64,000 nucleotides of DNA from Saccharospirillum alexandrii (GTDB lineage: Bacteria > Pseudomonadota > Gammaproteobacteria > Pseudomonadales > Natronospirillaceae), in contig NZ_RCIP01000001.1 of assembly GCF_004000275.1 (NCBI RefSeq), forward strand, positions 1,046,749 through 1,110,748. The letters are read 5' to 3'. The notes beneath the pieces were generated by a model. That model did no database searches, was not told the origin of the DNA, and saw nothing but the letters and a program-made list of their open reading frames with translations. The position numbers and the translations under genes were made by a program. Position 1 is the stretch's first letter. Each line of letters opens with the position of its first letter. Of the stretch, positions 1 to 8,464 are shown piece by piece.

Positions 1-835
1 GTCGCTGGGCACCTTTCCGGGCCCGGTCGATGTGGTGGAACAGAGCCAGTCACTGTGGCAGGGCCATGTGGCCGAACGGGAAAAAGAAACCGCCTTCTAC
101 CAGCGCCAGGAAGACCGCAACGCCGCGCGCATGGCCGATGACCCAAGCTACAGCCCAACCATCCACAGTTACCCGGGCAAGGCGACCTTCATCGATCAGA
201 TTGTTACCAGCCTGGTCACGGTACTCGCCGGCTTTCTGGTGTCGAGTGTGATCGCCATTCCCTGTGGGATCATCATCGGTCTGTCTCGTTCGACCTATCA
301 GGCCGTCAATCCGATCATCCAGATTTTCAAGCCCGTATCGCCCCTGGCCTGGCTGCCACTGGTGACCATGGTGGTCAGTGCGGTGTATGTATCTGACGAC
401 CCGATGTTCGAGAAATCCTTCATCACTTCGCTGTTCACCGTTACCCTTTGTTCGCTCTGGCCTACCTTGATCAACACCGCCGTGGGTGTAGCCAATATCG
501 ATCGTGATTTATTGAACGTCAGTAAAGTTCTGCGGCTACCGACCTTCACCCACATTCGCAAAATCGTCATCCCCTCGGCGATTCCGATGATGTTTACCGG
601 TTTGCGTGTGTCGCTGGGCATCGCCTGGATGGTGCTGATTGCCGCTGAAATGCTGGCGCAGAACCCGGGCCTGGGCAAATTCGTCTGGGATGAATTCCAG
701 AACGGCAGTTCCGATTCACTCGGTCGCATCATGGTCGCGGTGCTGGCCATTGGCCTGATCGGCTATGCCCTCGACCGCATCATGCTGATGCTGCAACAGG
801 CCGTCAGCTGGGACAAGACCAGCGAGCAACGCTGA
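1..835 (+). CDS. nrtB: Nitrate/nitrite ABC transporter permease (5' end cut by window)
   Basis: Inner-membrane permease of the NrtB/NasE family, moving nitrate or nitrite inward together with a periplasmic binding protein and the ATPase encoded next. The reading frame is already open at base 2, so the true start lies outside the window; a GTG at 32 is in frame but probably internal. The visible 277 codons carry a polar N-terminal stretch, then membrane segments (LVTVLAGFLVSSVIAIPCGI near the middle, later hydrophobic stretches) and the cytoplasmic coupling region typical of BPD_transp_1 around VIPSAIPMMFTGLRVSLG. It is 41 bp upstream of the ATPase and in the same direction, so probably one operon with an upstream binding-protein gene. 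Family assignment is firm; nitrate rather than cyanate or sulfonate specificity rests on the NrtB-like polar N-terminus and on the nitrate reductase operon nearby. Confidence 0.85.
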   Translation, partial: SLGTFPGPVDVVEQSQSLWQGHVAEREKETAFYQRQEDRNAARMADDPSYSPTIHSYPGKATFIDQIVTSLVTVLAGFLVSSVIAIPCGIIIGLSRSTYQAVNPIIQIFKPVSPLAWLPLVTMVVSAVYVSDDPMFEKSFITSLFTVTLCSLWPTLINTAVGVANIDRDLLNVSKVLRLPTFTHIRKIVIPSAIPMMFTGLRVSLGIAWMVLIAAEMLAQNPGLGKFVWDEFQNGSSDSLGRIMVAVLAIGLIGYALDRIMLMLQQAVSWDKTSEQR

Positions 836-876
836 ACCCAAACAACCCGAATTTTTTACGCGTCAGGAGATTAAAC

Positions 877-1725
877 ATGACCCAGACACATCTCGAATTG
901 AGTGGCGTCGGAATCGACTTCCCGACCCCAAAGGGGCCTTTCACAGCCCTCAGCAACGTCAATTTGAAAGTGCGCGACGGTGAATTTGTTTCACTGATCG
1001 GGCACTCCGGTTGCGGCAAGAGTACCGTACTCAACATTGTCGCCGGCTTGCACCAGGCAACCCGTGGTGGCGTGTTACTCAACGGCAAGGAAGTCAATGA
1101 GCCCGGCCCGGAACGTGCTGTGGTTTTTCAAAACCACAGTCTGCTGCCCTGGCTCACTGCCTGGGAAAACGTGGAGCTGGCGGTTAAACGCGTGTTCGGC
1201 AAAACCAAAAGCCGGGCCGAACTGAAAGACTGGATTGCCCATAACCTGGAGCTGGTACACATGGGCCACGCCATGCACAAGCGCCCCGGTGAAATCTCCG
1301 GCGGCATGAAGCAGCGGGTCGGCATTGCGAGGGCACTGGCGATGCAGCCCAGCGTGCTGTTGCTTGACGAACCCTTTGGCGCGCTCGACGCCCTGACCCG
1401 CGCCCACCTCCAAGATTCGCTGATGGACATTCAGGCACAGCTGGGCACAACGGTGATTATGATCACTCACGATGTCGACGAAGCCGTGCTGCTGTCAGAC
1501 CGCATCGTGATGATGACCAATGGTCCCTCGGCAACGGTCGGTCAGATTCTGGACGTGGATCTTGAGCGCCCACGCAACCGCCTGGCACTGGCCGACGATG
1601 GTCACTACAACCATTTACGCTCTGAAGTGCTGACATTTCTGTACGAAAAACAACGCAAGATCGAACCGATTTCATCACGGGCAACGGCGACCACTCAGGC
1701 AAAAAAGAATACCGAAGTGGCCTGA
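877..1725 (+). CDS. nrtD: Nitrate/nitrite ABC transporter ATP-binding protein
   Basis: Cytoplasmic ATPase energising the NrtB-type permease just upstream. The 282 residues show Walker [10 protein letters not shown] near residue 43, the signature [14 protein letters not shown] near 140, Walker [13 protein letters not shown] and the switch histidine in [10 protein letters not shown]. It has the length of a single-domain NrtD/NasD subunit, not the long NrtC form with an extra binding-protein domain. The ATG at 877 follows an AGGAG ribosome site. It is the last gene of its operon: a strong terminator begins ten bases after the stop. Cyanate and taurine ATPases (CynD, TauB/SsuB) are close relatives, so the substrate is inferred from context. 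Confidence 0.88.
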   Translation: MTQTHLELSGVGIDFPTPKGPFTALSNVNLKVRDGEFVSLIGHSGCGKSTVLNIVAGLHQATRGGVLLNGKEVNEPGPERAVVFQNHSLLPWLTAWENVELAVKRVFGKTKSRAELKDWIAHNLELVHMGHAMHKRPGEISGGMKQRVGIARALAMQPSVLLLDEPFGALDALTRAHLQDSLMDIQAQLGTTVIMITHDVDEAVLLSDRIVMMTNGPSATVGQILDVDLERPRNRLALADDGHYNHLRSEVLTFLYEKQRKIEPISSRATATTQAKKNTEVA

Positions 1726-1734
1726 TCGCTTTTT

Positions 1735-1767
1735 AATAAAGAGGGTGCAAAACACACCCTCTTTATT
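1735..1767 (+). terminator. Rho-independent terminator after the nitrate ABC operon
   Basis: A perfect 13-bp stem (arms 1735-1747 and 1755-1767) with a seven-base loop. The arms are rich in A and T on the outside, so the 3' arm itself supplies part of the U tract. It lies just after the ATPase stop. Confidence 0.85.
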
Positions 1768-2015
1768 GATCTATTTTTTAACAACACCTCCGACTTGCCA
1801 GAACAAATACCCCATCATTCCACCTGCTTCTGTTATTTCCTTACGGTTTAACAGGCAGTATTGCCCACCACAGCACGCATCGGTCATCAGGCTGTTACTG
1901 AGCAACAAAGCTGACCTGTCGGGCAGGCCCGGGTGCCAGCGTCGCCATTGGAGAAGCATACCGAGGGGTGATAGCGTAAAGGCCTTCACTCACTCCCGAA
2001 GGACTTGAACGCCCC

Positions 2016-2966
2016 ATGGCGTACCACAGTTATTTGCACCTGGTATCGAGCTACCAGCAAGATCGCGTTGCGATCAATGGCCTGATCGAATCAATCGTCT
2101 CCAGCCTCGACCGCATCAGTTTGCTCACCGACCCCAACGCACAGCAGGAGGAAGTGGCCCACCTCAGCAAGGCTTATCCGTTCATCGAAATGCTCTACAG
2201 TCTGGACGACCGAGGCAAACAACTGCTGCCCTCCGCCTATGGCCAGGGTGTCACCGAGCCAGCACGTCGCACCCTGGGGCAGCACAGCGATCGCAGTCAC
2301 CGGCCCTACTTTCAGGCCGCGCACCACAACCCGGGGGCCATCACCGTCTCTGAGCCTTACCTGTCGAGCGCTACGCACCGCCTGGCCATTTCGGCAGTGC
2401 TGCGATTCAACCGCAACGACAGCGATGAGTCAGATGCTGAAACGCCCGGCTATCTGGTCCTTAATTTAAACCTGCAGGCACTGATTGCTTACCTGAACAA
2501 CGATCAATTGCGCTATCGGTTTCACCCAGTTTTTCGAACCGTCTACGCCCTGATCGGATCGGTGTTGATAGCAGTCTCCGGCCTGTTGCTCTGGGCCTCG
2601 CTGCAATCACTGCTGGGTACCCTGCTGACACCCAGCCACATCGCTACCGACTCATTCGGCGTCGTGATTCTGATCACACTGAGCCTGGCCATTTTTGACC
2701 TCGGCAAAACCATCATCGAGGAAGAAGTCTTCGTTCATAAAGACATTCACCACCACGGATCAACGGAAAGAACCATTACCCGCTTCATGTCTGCTATCCT
2801 GATAGCGATTTCGATCGAGGCATTACTGCTGATGTTCAAGTCACTGCTGGGTGAGAGCGACCAACTGATCCAGGCGGTCTATATGATGTTATCCGCCGTG
2901 GCACTATTGATCGGGCTCGGTATTTACCTGAAACTCAGTCGGCCTGAAGCCAGCACTGGCAATTGA
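2016..2966 (+). CDS. PDC sensor domain membrane protein
   Basis: A 316-residue protein with a PDC/Cache-like sensor half (about residues 20-170, with FIEMLYSLDDRGKQ and the HSDRSHRPYF strand typical of dCache folds), then four hydrophobic segments (about 175-197, 214-236, 255-277, 288-309). It has no kinase, GGDEF or MCP output domain, so if it signals it must act through a partner. The sensor half comes before the first membrane span and there is no obvious signal peptide, so its side of the membrane cannot be told from sequence. Similar stand-alone PDC/TM proteins are found in other gammaproteobacteria; I know of no proven function. The ATG at 2016 has GAAGGA about 11 bases upstream, longer spacing than usual, so an alternative start is possible. 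Confidence 0.75.
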   Translation: MAYHSYLHLVSSYQQDRVAINGLIESIVSSLDRISLLTDPNAQQEEVAHLSKAYPFIEMLYSLDDRGKQLLPSAYGQGVTEPARRTLGQHSDRSHRPYFQAAHHNPGAITVSEPYLSSATHRLAISAVLRFNRNDSDESDAETPGYLVLNLNLQALIAYLNNDQLRYRFHPVFRTVYALIGSVLIAVSGLLLWASLQSLLGTLLTPSHIATDSFGVVILITLSLAIFDLGKTIIEEEVFVHKDIHHHGSTERTITRFMSAILIAISIEALLLMFKSLLGESDQLIQAVYMMLSAVALLIGLGIYLKLSRPEASTGN

Positions 2967-2982
2967 CTGGCTGACCCTGGTC

Positions 2983-3150
2983 TTGGAGTTCGGGTTTACT
3001 CTGTGGCGATGGTCCGCACCGATAACCGGGGTTGCTCCTGTGGGGTCGGCGTAAATCCGTCCATGGAGCCTAGACCGCAGCATCCCTGCTGCGGACTACC
3101 CCACAGGAGCAACCCCGGTCATCGCCGCTCGCGTTTGTGGCGAACTCCAA
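2983..3150. repeat. Structured intergenic repeat, copy A (short form)
   Basis: A long interrupted palindrome. Outer ends: TTGGAGTTCG (2983-2992) pairs with CGAACTCCAA (3141-3150). Inner arms of 22 bp pair perfectly (3025-3046 with 3098-3119). The core between them (about 3047-3097) reads TCGGCGTAAATCCGTCC, then ATGGAGCCTAGA, then the hairpin CCGCAGCA-tccc-TGCTGCGG (3075-3094) and GACTACCCC. The same core recurs at about 3.6, 20.1, 38.5 and 38.75 kb with different arms. It fills most of the gap between the PDC gene and the DUF1289 gene. Confidence 0.85.
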
Positions 3151-3182
3151 AACCAGAAAACTAAACAACCTGACGTGGTGCC

Positions 3183-3455
3183 ATGAAACAGCTCGAATTT
3201 TTCGACATACCCAGCCCCTGCATCGGTGTTTGCGAATCCGGTGCCAGAGGTTACTGTCGCGGTTGTTTTCGTTCCCGGGCCGAGCGCCAGTACTGGTTTC
3301 AGGCCGACGATGAAGCCAAGCGTCTTATCATTCGTGCCTGCCAGGTTCGTAAACTTCGTTTCGAGCGAACCCAAGCCAGCCAGTCATCCGAACCCTCTCC
3401 CCCGCAGGACACGCTCTTTCCTGATCTCGACGAAGAAGTTGGCAGTAATTCCTAG
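3183..3455 (+). CDS. DUF1289 family cysteine-motif protein
   Basis: A 90-residue protein with the DUF1289 signature near the N-terminus: SPCIGVC, then YCRGCFRSRAERQYW, giving a Cys-x3-Cys plus Cys-x2-Cys arrangement that may bind a metal or Fe-S cluster. The rest is a short basic region and a disordered Ser/Pro/Asp-rich tail. Function is not established for the family. It stands alone between two copies of the structured repeat. The ATG at 3183 is the natural start; GTGGTG precedes it and there is no strong ribosome site. Confidence 0.85.
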   Translation: MKQLEFFDIPSPCIGVCESGARGYCRGCFRSRAERQYWFQADDEAKRLIIRACQVRKLRFERTQASQSSEPSPPQDTLFPDLDEEVGSNS

Positions 3456-3486
3456 CTTTGGTTTTTTAGGTAATTACGGAACTTGA

Positions 3487-3721
3487 GGAGTTCGCCGAAG
3501 GTTTAGTATCAGGTACCGGTTATGCCTCTCTGGGGTAGTTCGCAGCATGGACTAAAACGCCAGGAGCGTTTTAGCATGAGCGTAGCGAGCCCGAAGGGTG
3601 AATCCCATGGAGGGGATTCATATCCTGCGATCTAGGCCCCATGGACGGGTTCACGCCGACCACAGAGAGGCATGACCGGTGGCTGATACGCACTCCTGGC
3701 AACATAGCAGCCTCGAACTCC
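3487..3721. repeat. Structured intergenic repeat, copy B (long form, reverse orientation)
   Basis: Outer ends GGAGTTCG (3487-3494) and CGAACTCC (3714-3721). Inner arms 3515-3536 and 3659-3680 pair at 20 of 22 positions, but their sequence (centred on ATGCCTCTCTG) is unlike copy A. The core is the reverse complement of the copy A core and contains an insert with its own hairpins: AAAACGC/GCGTTTT near 3554-3572, the stretch GAGCCCGAAGGGTGAATCCC, and GAATCCC-x6-GGGATTC. It occupies two thirds of the gap between the DUF1289 gene and the next gene. Confidence 0.85.
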
Positions 3722-3810
3722 GGAATTCGACCTCCAAGTAAAGCCGTGCAGATAGAAGAGCCTTGAACTACCTTCAGTCGTATCGTCATGCTGACCTTGC
3801 GGAGGCCACT

Positions 3811-4002
3811 ATGTCCCTCGATCATCTGTCCACTGAACTGGTGGATTTGCGTTGCCCGTATTGTGACGCCAGTATTCATCTGATTGTCGACCCCACCGAA
3901 GACAGCCAGGAATATACGGAAGACTGTGAAGTCTGCTGCCAGCCCATGGTCGTGGTGACCGAGGGTGATCAGATTGTGCGCCTGGCGCGGGAAGACGAAT
4001 AA
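3811..4002 (+). CDS. CPxCG motif-containing cysteine-rich protein
   Basis: A 63-residue protein with two zinc-knuckle pairs, CPYC at residues 15-18 and CEVC, followed by CQPMVVV. This is the pattern of the small CPxCG-type cysteine-rich proteins common in gammaproteobacteria. The start at 3811 was chosen because GGAGG lies six bases upstream; a longer in-frame extension to a TTG at 3763 lacks a ribosome site. The predicted fold is a single zinc ribbon; role unknown. The gene is followed by 300 bases containing the nitrate operon promoter. Confidence 0.8.
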   Translation: MSLDHLSTELVDLRCPYCDASIHLIVDPTEDSQEYTEDCEVCCQPMVVVTEGDQIVRLAREDE

Positions 4003-4124
4003 CAAAGGTACCTATGCCCCAACACCGAACACGTCAGCGGTCTTCCTGGCCGGTCTTGGTGCAAAAATCCACACTCCCTCCTTCGAAAAACCGCTAATCG
4101 CCTGAATTTACGCGCTTTTAAAAG

Positions 4125-4141
4125 TTGGCACGCCCTTCGCT
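4125..4141 (+). promoter_or_regulatory. Sigma-54 promoter of the nitrate/nitrite assimilation operon
   Basis: TTGGCACG-CCCT-TCGCT. GG (4127-4128) and GC (4139-4140) are ten bases apart, the required -24/-12 spacing, and the -24 half matches the consensus fully. Transcription would start near 4152, leaving a leader of about 150 bases. Sigma-54 with NtrC is the known mode for nas operons in Klebsiella. I see only one NtrC-like half site (TGGTGCA at 4057-4063), so the activator site is not proven. Confidence 0.75.
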
Positions 4142-4151
4142 ATATAGAAAC

Positions 4152-4303
4152 CAGTCATCACAAATCAGAGTCTGGCTTGCCGGTTCTCTGAGATGAGATG
4201 GCCTTACACTGTGATTTGCGTATCGAGCATTGGCGCTCTTGGGGAAACCCAAGAGCGTCTTTTTTTTGTCTGGCCGAAAAGGTCAGACACTGGCGAGGGG
4301 CCT
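4152..4303 (+). promoter_or_regulatory. nas operon leader with attenuator
   Basis: The transcribed leader between the inferred start and the first ATG. It contains a 7-bp pairing CAAATCA (4161-4167) with TGATTTG (4212-4218), an intrinsic terminator at 4232-4267, and a second hairpin at 4268-4288 just ahead of the ribosome site GCGAGGGG. A promoter-proximal terminator inside an assimilation operon leader is the arrangement controlled by ANTAR antiterminators (NasR or NasT) in known systems. I could not identify the two hexaloop hairpins of the ANTAR motif with confidence, and no such regulator gene is in the window. Confidence 0.6.
4232..4267 (+). terminator. Leader attenuator upstream of the nitrate operon
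   Basis: Perfect 10-bp stem CGCTCTTGGG (4234-4243) with CCCAAGAGCG (4248-4257) around a GAAA loop, extendable by one G-U and one G-C pair, then eight T residues (4260-4267). It is a strong intrinsic terminator lying between the promoter and the first gene, so it should block the operon unless antitermination occurs. Confidence 0.85.
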
Positions 4304-5494
4304 ATGAACCAGAAGCGGTTACTGATCATCGGACATGGCATGGCGGCGACCCGGTTGCTGCAAAAGCTGGTCGAGCGCGGGTATCCGGGGTCCATCACCG
4401 TGGTCAGCGAGGAAGGCGGTATTGGTTACAACCGCATTCAGCTGACGCCCTGGCTCGCCGGTGACGTCAGCGAAGCGAGTCTCGACCTGGTCGACGACGC
4501 CTGGTATCGCCAGCACCGGATCTACCGGGTAAACGGCGATGCGGTCGTCGCTCTGAACCCGGCAGGCCAGGTAAGGCTCAACTCCGGCCGCACCCTCGAG
4601 TTTGATCAGGCGGTGCTGGCAACCGGCGCCCTGCCCCGATTTCCCGACCTGCCCTTTCCCACGCAGCCTGCGATTCGAGCCTTTCGCAGCAAAGCCGACG
4701 GCCACTGGTTAAAAGCACTGCCCGCGAACCGCTCAGCGGTCGTGGTCGGCGGTGGCCTGCTGGGCCTGGAGGCCGCCTGGGGCCTACGAGCCCGCGGGCA
4801 CCGCGTCAGCCTGGTTCATCGCAACACCCACCTGATGAACCGGCAACTGTCGGCACCAACGGCGGCCTATCTGGCACGCGCAGCAGTGCAAGCTGGCATC
4901 AACTTGCACCTTGGCTGTGAACTGAACCACGTCCAGGCCGAGCCGGAACTTTCCTCGGTTGAATTAAGCACTGGCGATACTCTGGCTGCCGATGTGCTGA
5001 TCGCCGCCGCTGGCATTCAGCCCAACGAACACCTCGCTCGCCAAGCCGGGCTGCGCGTCAATCGCGGCGTGTTGATTGATGACCAGATGCGCACCAGCCA
5101 CCCACAGCTGTTTGCCTTGGGTGAATGCGCCGAATTCAATGGCCAGACCTTTGGCCTGGTGGCACCGGCCTATCAGCAAGCTGAGGTGTTGGCCTCGGTG
5201 CTCTGTGCCGAACCGGCGCACTGGTCTCCCGAGCAATGCACCACCCGTTTAAAAATTTCCGGGCTCGACGTCGTCTCTCATGGCTGCATCGACCACCCCG
5301 ATGCCCGGCACCTGACCCTGGACGCGCCCGGCCTCAACCAGTGCCGGCGACTGCATTTTCTGAACGACCGGCTGATCGGTGCCGAGATGGTCGGCATTCG
5401 CACCCACCTTGAGCTCTACCAACACCTGATTGAACAACAGACCCCCATAAACGATGCCCGCGCCGTGATGCTGGGCAGCGTCAAGGCGGCCTAG
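4304..5494 (+). CDS. nasB: FAD/NAD(P)H oxidoreductase subunit of assimilatory nitrate reductase
   Basis: A 396-residue flavoprotein of the pyridine-nucleotide disulfide-like family, resembling the N-terminal half of NirB and rubredoxin reductases. It has an FAD-binding GHGMAA at residues 8-13, a second dinucleotide motif VVVGGGLLGLEAA near 146-158, and a third GECAEFNGQ region. It lacks the BFD [2Fe-2S] and nitrite reductase domains of NirB. Being first in the nirB-nirD-nasA operon, it most likely feeds electrons from NAD(P)H to NasA. The ATG at 4304 has GCGAGGGG just upstream; an in-frame ATG at 4193 would start within the leader and is rejected. Nine bases separate it from nirB. The symbol follows its operon role; similarity alone cannot separate it from other NirB-like reductases. 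Confidence 0.8.
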   Translation: MNQKRLLIIGHGMAATRLLQKLVERGYPGSITVVSEEGGIGYNRIQLTPWLAGDVSEASLDLVDDAWYRQHRIYRVNGDAVVALNPAGQVRLNSGRTLEFDQAVLATGALPRFPDLPFPTQPAIRAFRSKADGHWLKALPANRSAVVVGGGLLGLEAAWGLRARGHRVSLVHRNTHLMNRQLSAPTAAYLARAAVQAGINLHLGCELNHVQAEPELSSVELSTGDTLAADVLIAAAGIQPNEHLARQAGLRVNRGVLIDDQMRTSHPQLFALGECAEFNGQTFGLVAPAYQQAEVLASVLCAEPAHWSPEQCTTRLKISGLDVVSHGCIDHPDARHLTLDAPGLNQCRRLHFLNDRLIGAEMVGIRTHLELYQHLIEQQTPINDARAVMLGSVKAA

Positions 5495-5503
5495 GAGAAG
5501 CAC

Positions 5504-8062
5504 ATGACAGCGCAACCGATACTCACAGACACCCGGAATCAACGCCAACTGGTCATTATCGGCAACGGCATGGTCGGTCACCACGCGGCCATGAGCTTTT
5601 CGGAGGCTTGTGGTGAAGCAACAGACTGGGCCATCAACATTATTGGCGAAGAGACTTACAGCGCCTACGACCGGGTGCATCTCTCCGAGTACTTCCAGGG
5701 CAAAACGCACGCTGATCTGGCATTGGGCACACTCGAACACTACAACGAACGCGGCATCCACACCCACCTGGGCGTAGCCGCACGCCAGATCGATCGCGAT
5801 GCCAAGAAAGTCGTGCTGGCAGACGACACAGCGCTGCCCTACGACGCCCTGATTCTGGCGACAGGCTCTTACCCTTTTGTACCGCCAATACCCGGGCACG
5901 ACCTGCCCTCCTGCCTGGTTTACCGAACGCTCGATGACCTCGATGCGATTCGTAACGCCGCGAGCGATGGCAGTGTCGGTGTTGTTATCGGTGGTGGTTT
6001 GCTCGGCCTTGAGGCGGCCAATGCGCTTAAGTCACTGGGGCTCGATACTCATGTCATCGAGTTCGCCCCCCGACTGATGCCGGTGCAACTGGACGCCGAT
6101 GCCGGCACCTTGCTGCGCGATAAAATTCAGGCACTCGGGGTTCAGGTTCATGTGAATACCGCCACTCAGTCGATCACCACCGACGAACAGGGGCGCACCG
6201 TGCTTACCTTCGCCGATGCGGAACCATTGGTCACCGATGTCGTCGTCTTCTCTGCGGGTATTCGCCCACAAGATGCCCTGGCCCGTGACGCTGGTCTGAC
6301 GTTGGGTGAACGCGGCGGTATCGCCATTAACAACCGGTGCCAGACCTCCGATCCGGCGATCTACGCCGTGGGTGAAGTGGCACTCTGGAACGACGCCATT
6401 TTTGGTCTGGTCGCCCCCGGTTATCGCATGGCCGAAACGGCCGCTGCACACCTTACCGGGGGTGATGCCTCCTTCACCGGAGCCGACATGAGCACCAAGC
6501 TGAAACTTCTGGGGGTCGATGTGGGTGCCATTGGCGATGCCCATGCTCGCAGCGCCGGCGCAGTGTCCTACCGATACAGCAATGAACGCACGGGGGTTTA
6601 TCGCAAGCTGGTGACCAGTGCCGATGGCAGCCGACTGCTGGGTGCCATTTTAGTGGGCGACAACAGCCTGTACGACACCCTGCTGCAGTATTACCTGAAC
6701 GACATTACACTGCCCAAAGAGCCTGACAGTTTGATTCTGCCGAGCAGCGAAGGCGTGCCTCAATTGGGCGTCGACGCATTGCCCGACACCGCTACGCTGT
6801 GTTCCTGTCTCAACGTCACCAAGGGCGATGTCGTTAGCGCCATCGATTCAGGCTGTTGCGCCCTCGGAGAAGTGAAAGCCGAAACCCGGGCCAGCAGCGG
6901 CTGCGGCGGGTGCGCCGCCATGCTCAAGCAAGTGGTCGATGCAACCCTGGAAGCGCGCGGCGTTGAAGTTGACCATTCATTGTGCGAGCACTTCAGCTAC
7001 ACCCGCCAGGAATTGTTTCATCTGGTGCAGGTCGGCCAGATCAAAACCTTCGATGCGCTGATTCGCGAACACGGCAAGGGCCTCGGCTGCGACATTTGCA
7101 AACCCACGGTTGCCTCCATTCTCGCCAGTTGCTGGAACGAGAGTGTACTGGAACCGGCGCACGTCAAGCTGCAAGACACCAACGACACCTTCCTGGCCAA
7201 CATGCAAAAAGACGGCACCTATTCGGTGGTGCCGCGCATTGCCGGTGGCGAAATTACGGCCGACAAATTGATTGTGATTGGCGAAGTGGCCAAAGAATAC
7301 GACCTCTACACCAAAATTACCGGTGGCCAGCGCGTCGACCTGTTCGGTGCCCAGCTGCATCAGTTGCCTGAAATCTGGAAACGGCTGATCGACGCCGGAT
7401 TCGAAACCGGCCAGGCCTATGGCAAATCGGTGCGCACCGTGAAATCCTGTGTCGGCAGCACCTGGTGCCGCTATGGTCAGCAAGACAGCGTAGGCATGGC
7501 GATCTTGCTGGAAAACCGCTACAAGGGGTTGCGCGCACCGCACAAACTGAAGTTCGCCGTCTCAGGCTGTACCCGCGAATGCGCTGAAGCGCAGAGCAAA
7601 GACATTGGCGTCATCGCCACCGAACACGGCTGGAACCTCTACGTATGCGGCAACGGCGGCATGAAACCGCGTCATGCCGATTTGTTTGCAACCGACCTCG
7701 ACGACGTCACCCTGATCAAAACCATCGACCGGCTGCTGATGTTCTACATCAAAACCGCCGACCGGCTGCAACGCACCGCCCGCTGGATGGAAAATCTGGA
7801 AGGCGGTCTCGATTATCTCAAAGAGGTCATCCTCAACGACTCCCTGCAGTTGAACACTGAGCTGGAACAACAAATGGCGCGCATCGTCGACACTTACCAG
7901 TGCGAATGGAAAGCCGTGCTGGACGACCCGGAAAAACTGAAACGTTTCCGCACCTTCGTCAACAGCGACAGTGCCGACAGCAATGTGGTGTTCGTTAAAG
8001 AGCGCGAGCAGATTCGCCCCGCGCGCGATGAAGAAAAAGCCCGACTGATCGCTACCGCCTAG
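5504..8062 (+). CDS. nirB: NAD(P)H-dependent assimilatory nitrite reductase, large subunit
   Basis: Cytoplasmic six-electron reduction of nitrite to ammonium with NirD. Domains in order over 852 residues: FAD/NAD(P)-binding region (GNGMVGHHAA near 24, VVIGGGLLGLEAAN near 162), BFD-type [2Fe-2S] region with CSCLNV and CGGC, then the sulfite/nitrite reductase ferredoxin-like half domain and the catalytic domain. The siroheme/[4Fe-4S] ligands are visible as Cys649-x5-Cys655 and Cys689-x3-Cys693. Length is normal for the family. An AGGAG site precedes the ATG. It sits between the flavoprotein and nirD with nine-base gaps, so the four genes are one transcript. Confidence 0.96.
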   Translation: MTAQPILTDTRNQRQLVIIGNGMVGHHAAMSFSEACGEATDWAINIIGEETYSAYDRVHLSEYFQGKTHADLALGTLEHYNERGIHTHLGVAARQIDRDAKKVVLADDTALPYDALILATGSYPFVPPIPGHDLPSCLVYRTLDDLDAIRNAASDGSVGVVIGGGLLGLEAANALKSLGLDTHVIEFAPRLMPVQLDADAGTLLRDKIQALGVQVHVNTATQSITTDEQGRTVLTFADAEPLVTDVVVFSAGIRPQDALARDAGLTLGERGGIAINNRCQTSDPAIYAVGEVALWNDAIFGLVAPGYRMAETAAAHLTGGDASFTGADMSTKLKLLGVDVGAIGDAHARSAGAVSYRYSNERTGVYRKLVTSADGSRLLGAILVGDNSLYDTLLQYYLNDITLPKEPDSLILPSSEGVPQLGVDALPDTATLCSCLNVTKGDVVSAIDSGCCALGEVKAETRASSGCGGCAAMLKQVVDATLEARGVEVDHSLCEHFSYTRQELFHLVQVGQIKTFDALIREHGKGLGCDICKPTVASILASCWNESVLEPAHVKLQDTNDTFLANMQKDGTYSVVPRIAGGEITADKLIVIGEVAKEYDLYTKITGGQRVDLFGAQLHQLPEIWKRLIDAGFETGQAYGKSVRTVKSCVGSTWCRYGQQDSVGMAILLENRYKGLRAPHKLKFAVSGCTRECAEAQSKDIGVIATEHGWNLYVCGNGGMKPRHADLFATDLDDVTLIKTIDRLLMFYIKTADRLQRTARWMENLEGGLDYLKEVILNDSLQLNTELEQQMARIVDTYQCEWKAVLDDPEKLKRFRTFVNSDSADSNVVFVKEREQIRPARDEEKARLIATA

Positions 8063-8071
8063 GAGACCGAC

Positions 8072-8464
8072 ATGACTGCCAATGCTAAATCGCTCACTCA
8101 AACACACCGGTCCGGAACCAGCCCCTGGGTTCAGGTCTGTTCCGTCGATGATCTGGTACCCGGGTCCGGCGTGGCTGCGCTGGTGCTCGGGCAGCAGATT
8201 GCCCTGTTCTTTTTACCGGGTGACGGACAGCTGACTCAGTCGCAACGAGTCTACGCCCTGGCCAATCAGGATCCGGCCAGCGGCGCCAACGTCATGGCCC
8301 GTGGTCTGCTCGGCGACATCAACGGCGAACGCGTTGTCGCGGCTCCGCTGTACAAGCACCACTTTTCGCTGGAAACCGGCCGTTGCCTAGAAGACGACAG
8401 CTGGCAAGTACCGGTGTGGCCGGCACGTATTGTCGATGGCCAGGTCGAGATCGAGTGGGTATGA
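8072..8464 (+). CDS. nirD: Nitrite reductase small subunit
   Basis: A 130-residue partner of NirB with the Rieske-like fold that lacks the cluster-binding Cys/His residues, as expected for NirD. The core SVDDLVPGSGVAALVLGQQI and the GLLGDINGERVVAAPLYKHHFSLETGRCLED segment are typical; the loop that would hold CxH in a true Rieske protein reads PLYKHHFSLETG. AGGAG lies upstream of the ATG at 8072. Its TGA overlaps the ATG of nasA by four bases (ATGA), which implies translational coupling. Confidence 0.92.
   Translation: MTANAKSLTQTHRSGTSPWVQVCSVDDLVPGSGVAALVLGQQIALFFLPGDGQLTQSQRVYALANQDPASGANVMARGLLGDINGERVVAAPLYKHHFSLETGRCLEDDSWQVPVWPARIVDGQVEIEWV

Noticed and set aside
8383-8460. Longer nasA start inside nirD
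   Set aside because: The cluster-binding N-terminus begins right after the ATG at 8461, which overlaps the nirD stop as ATGA; the extra 26 residues are nirD in another frame.
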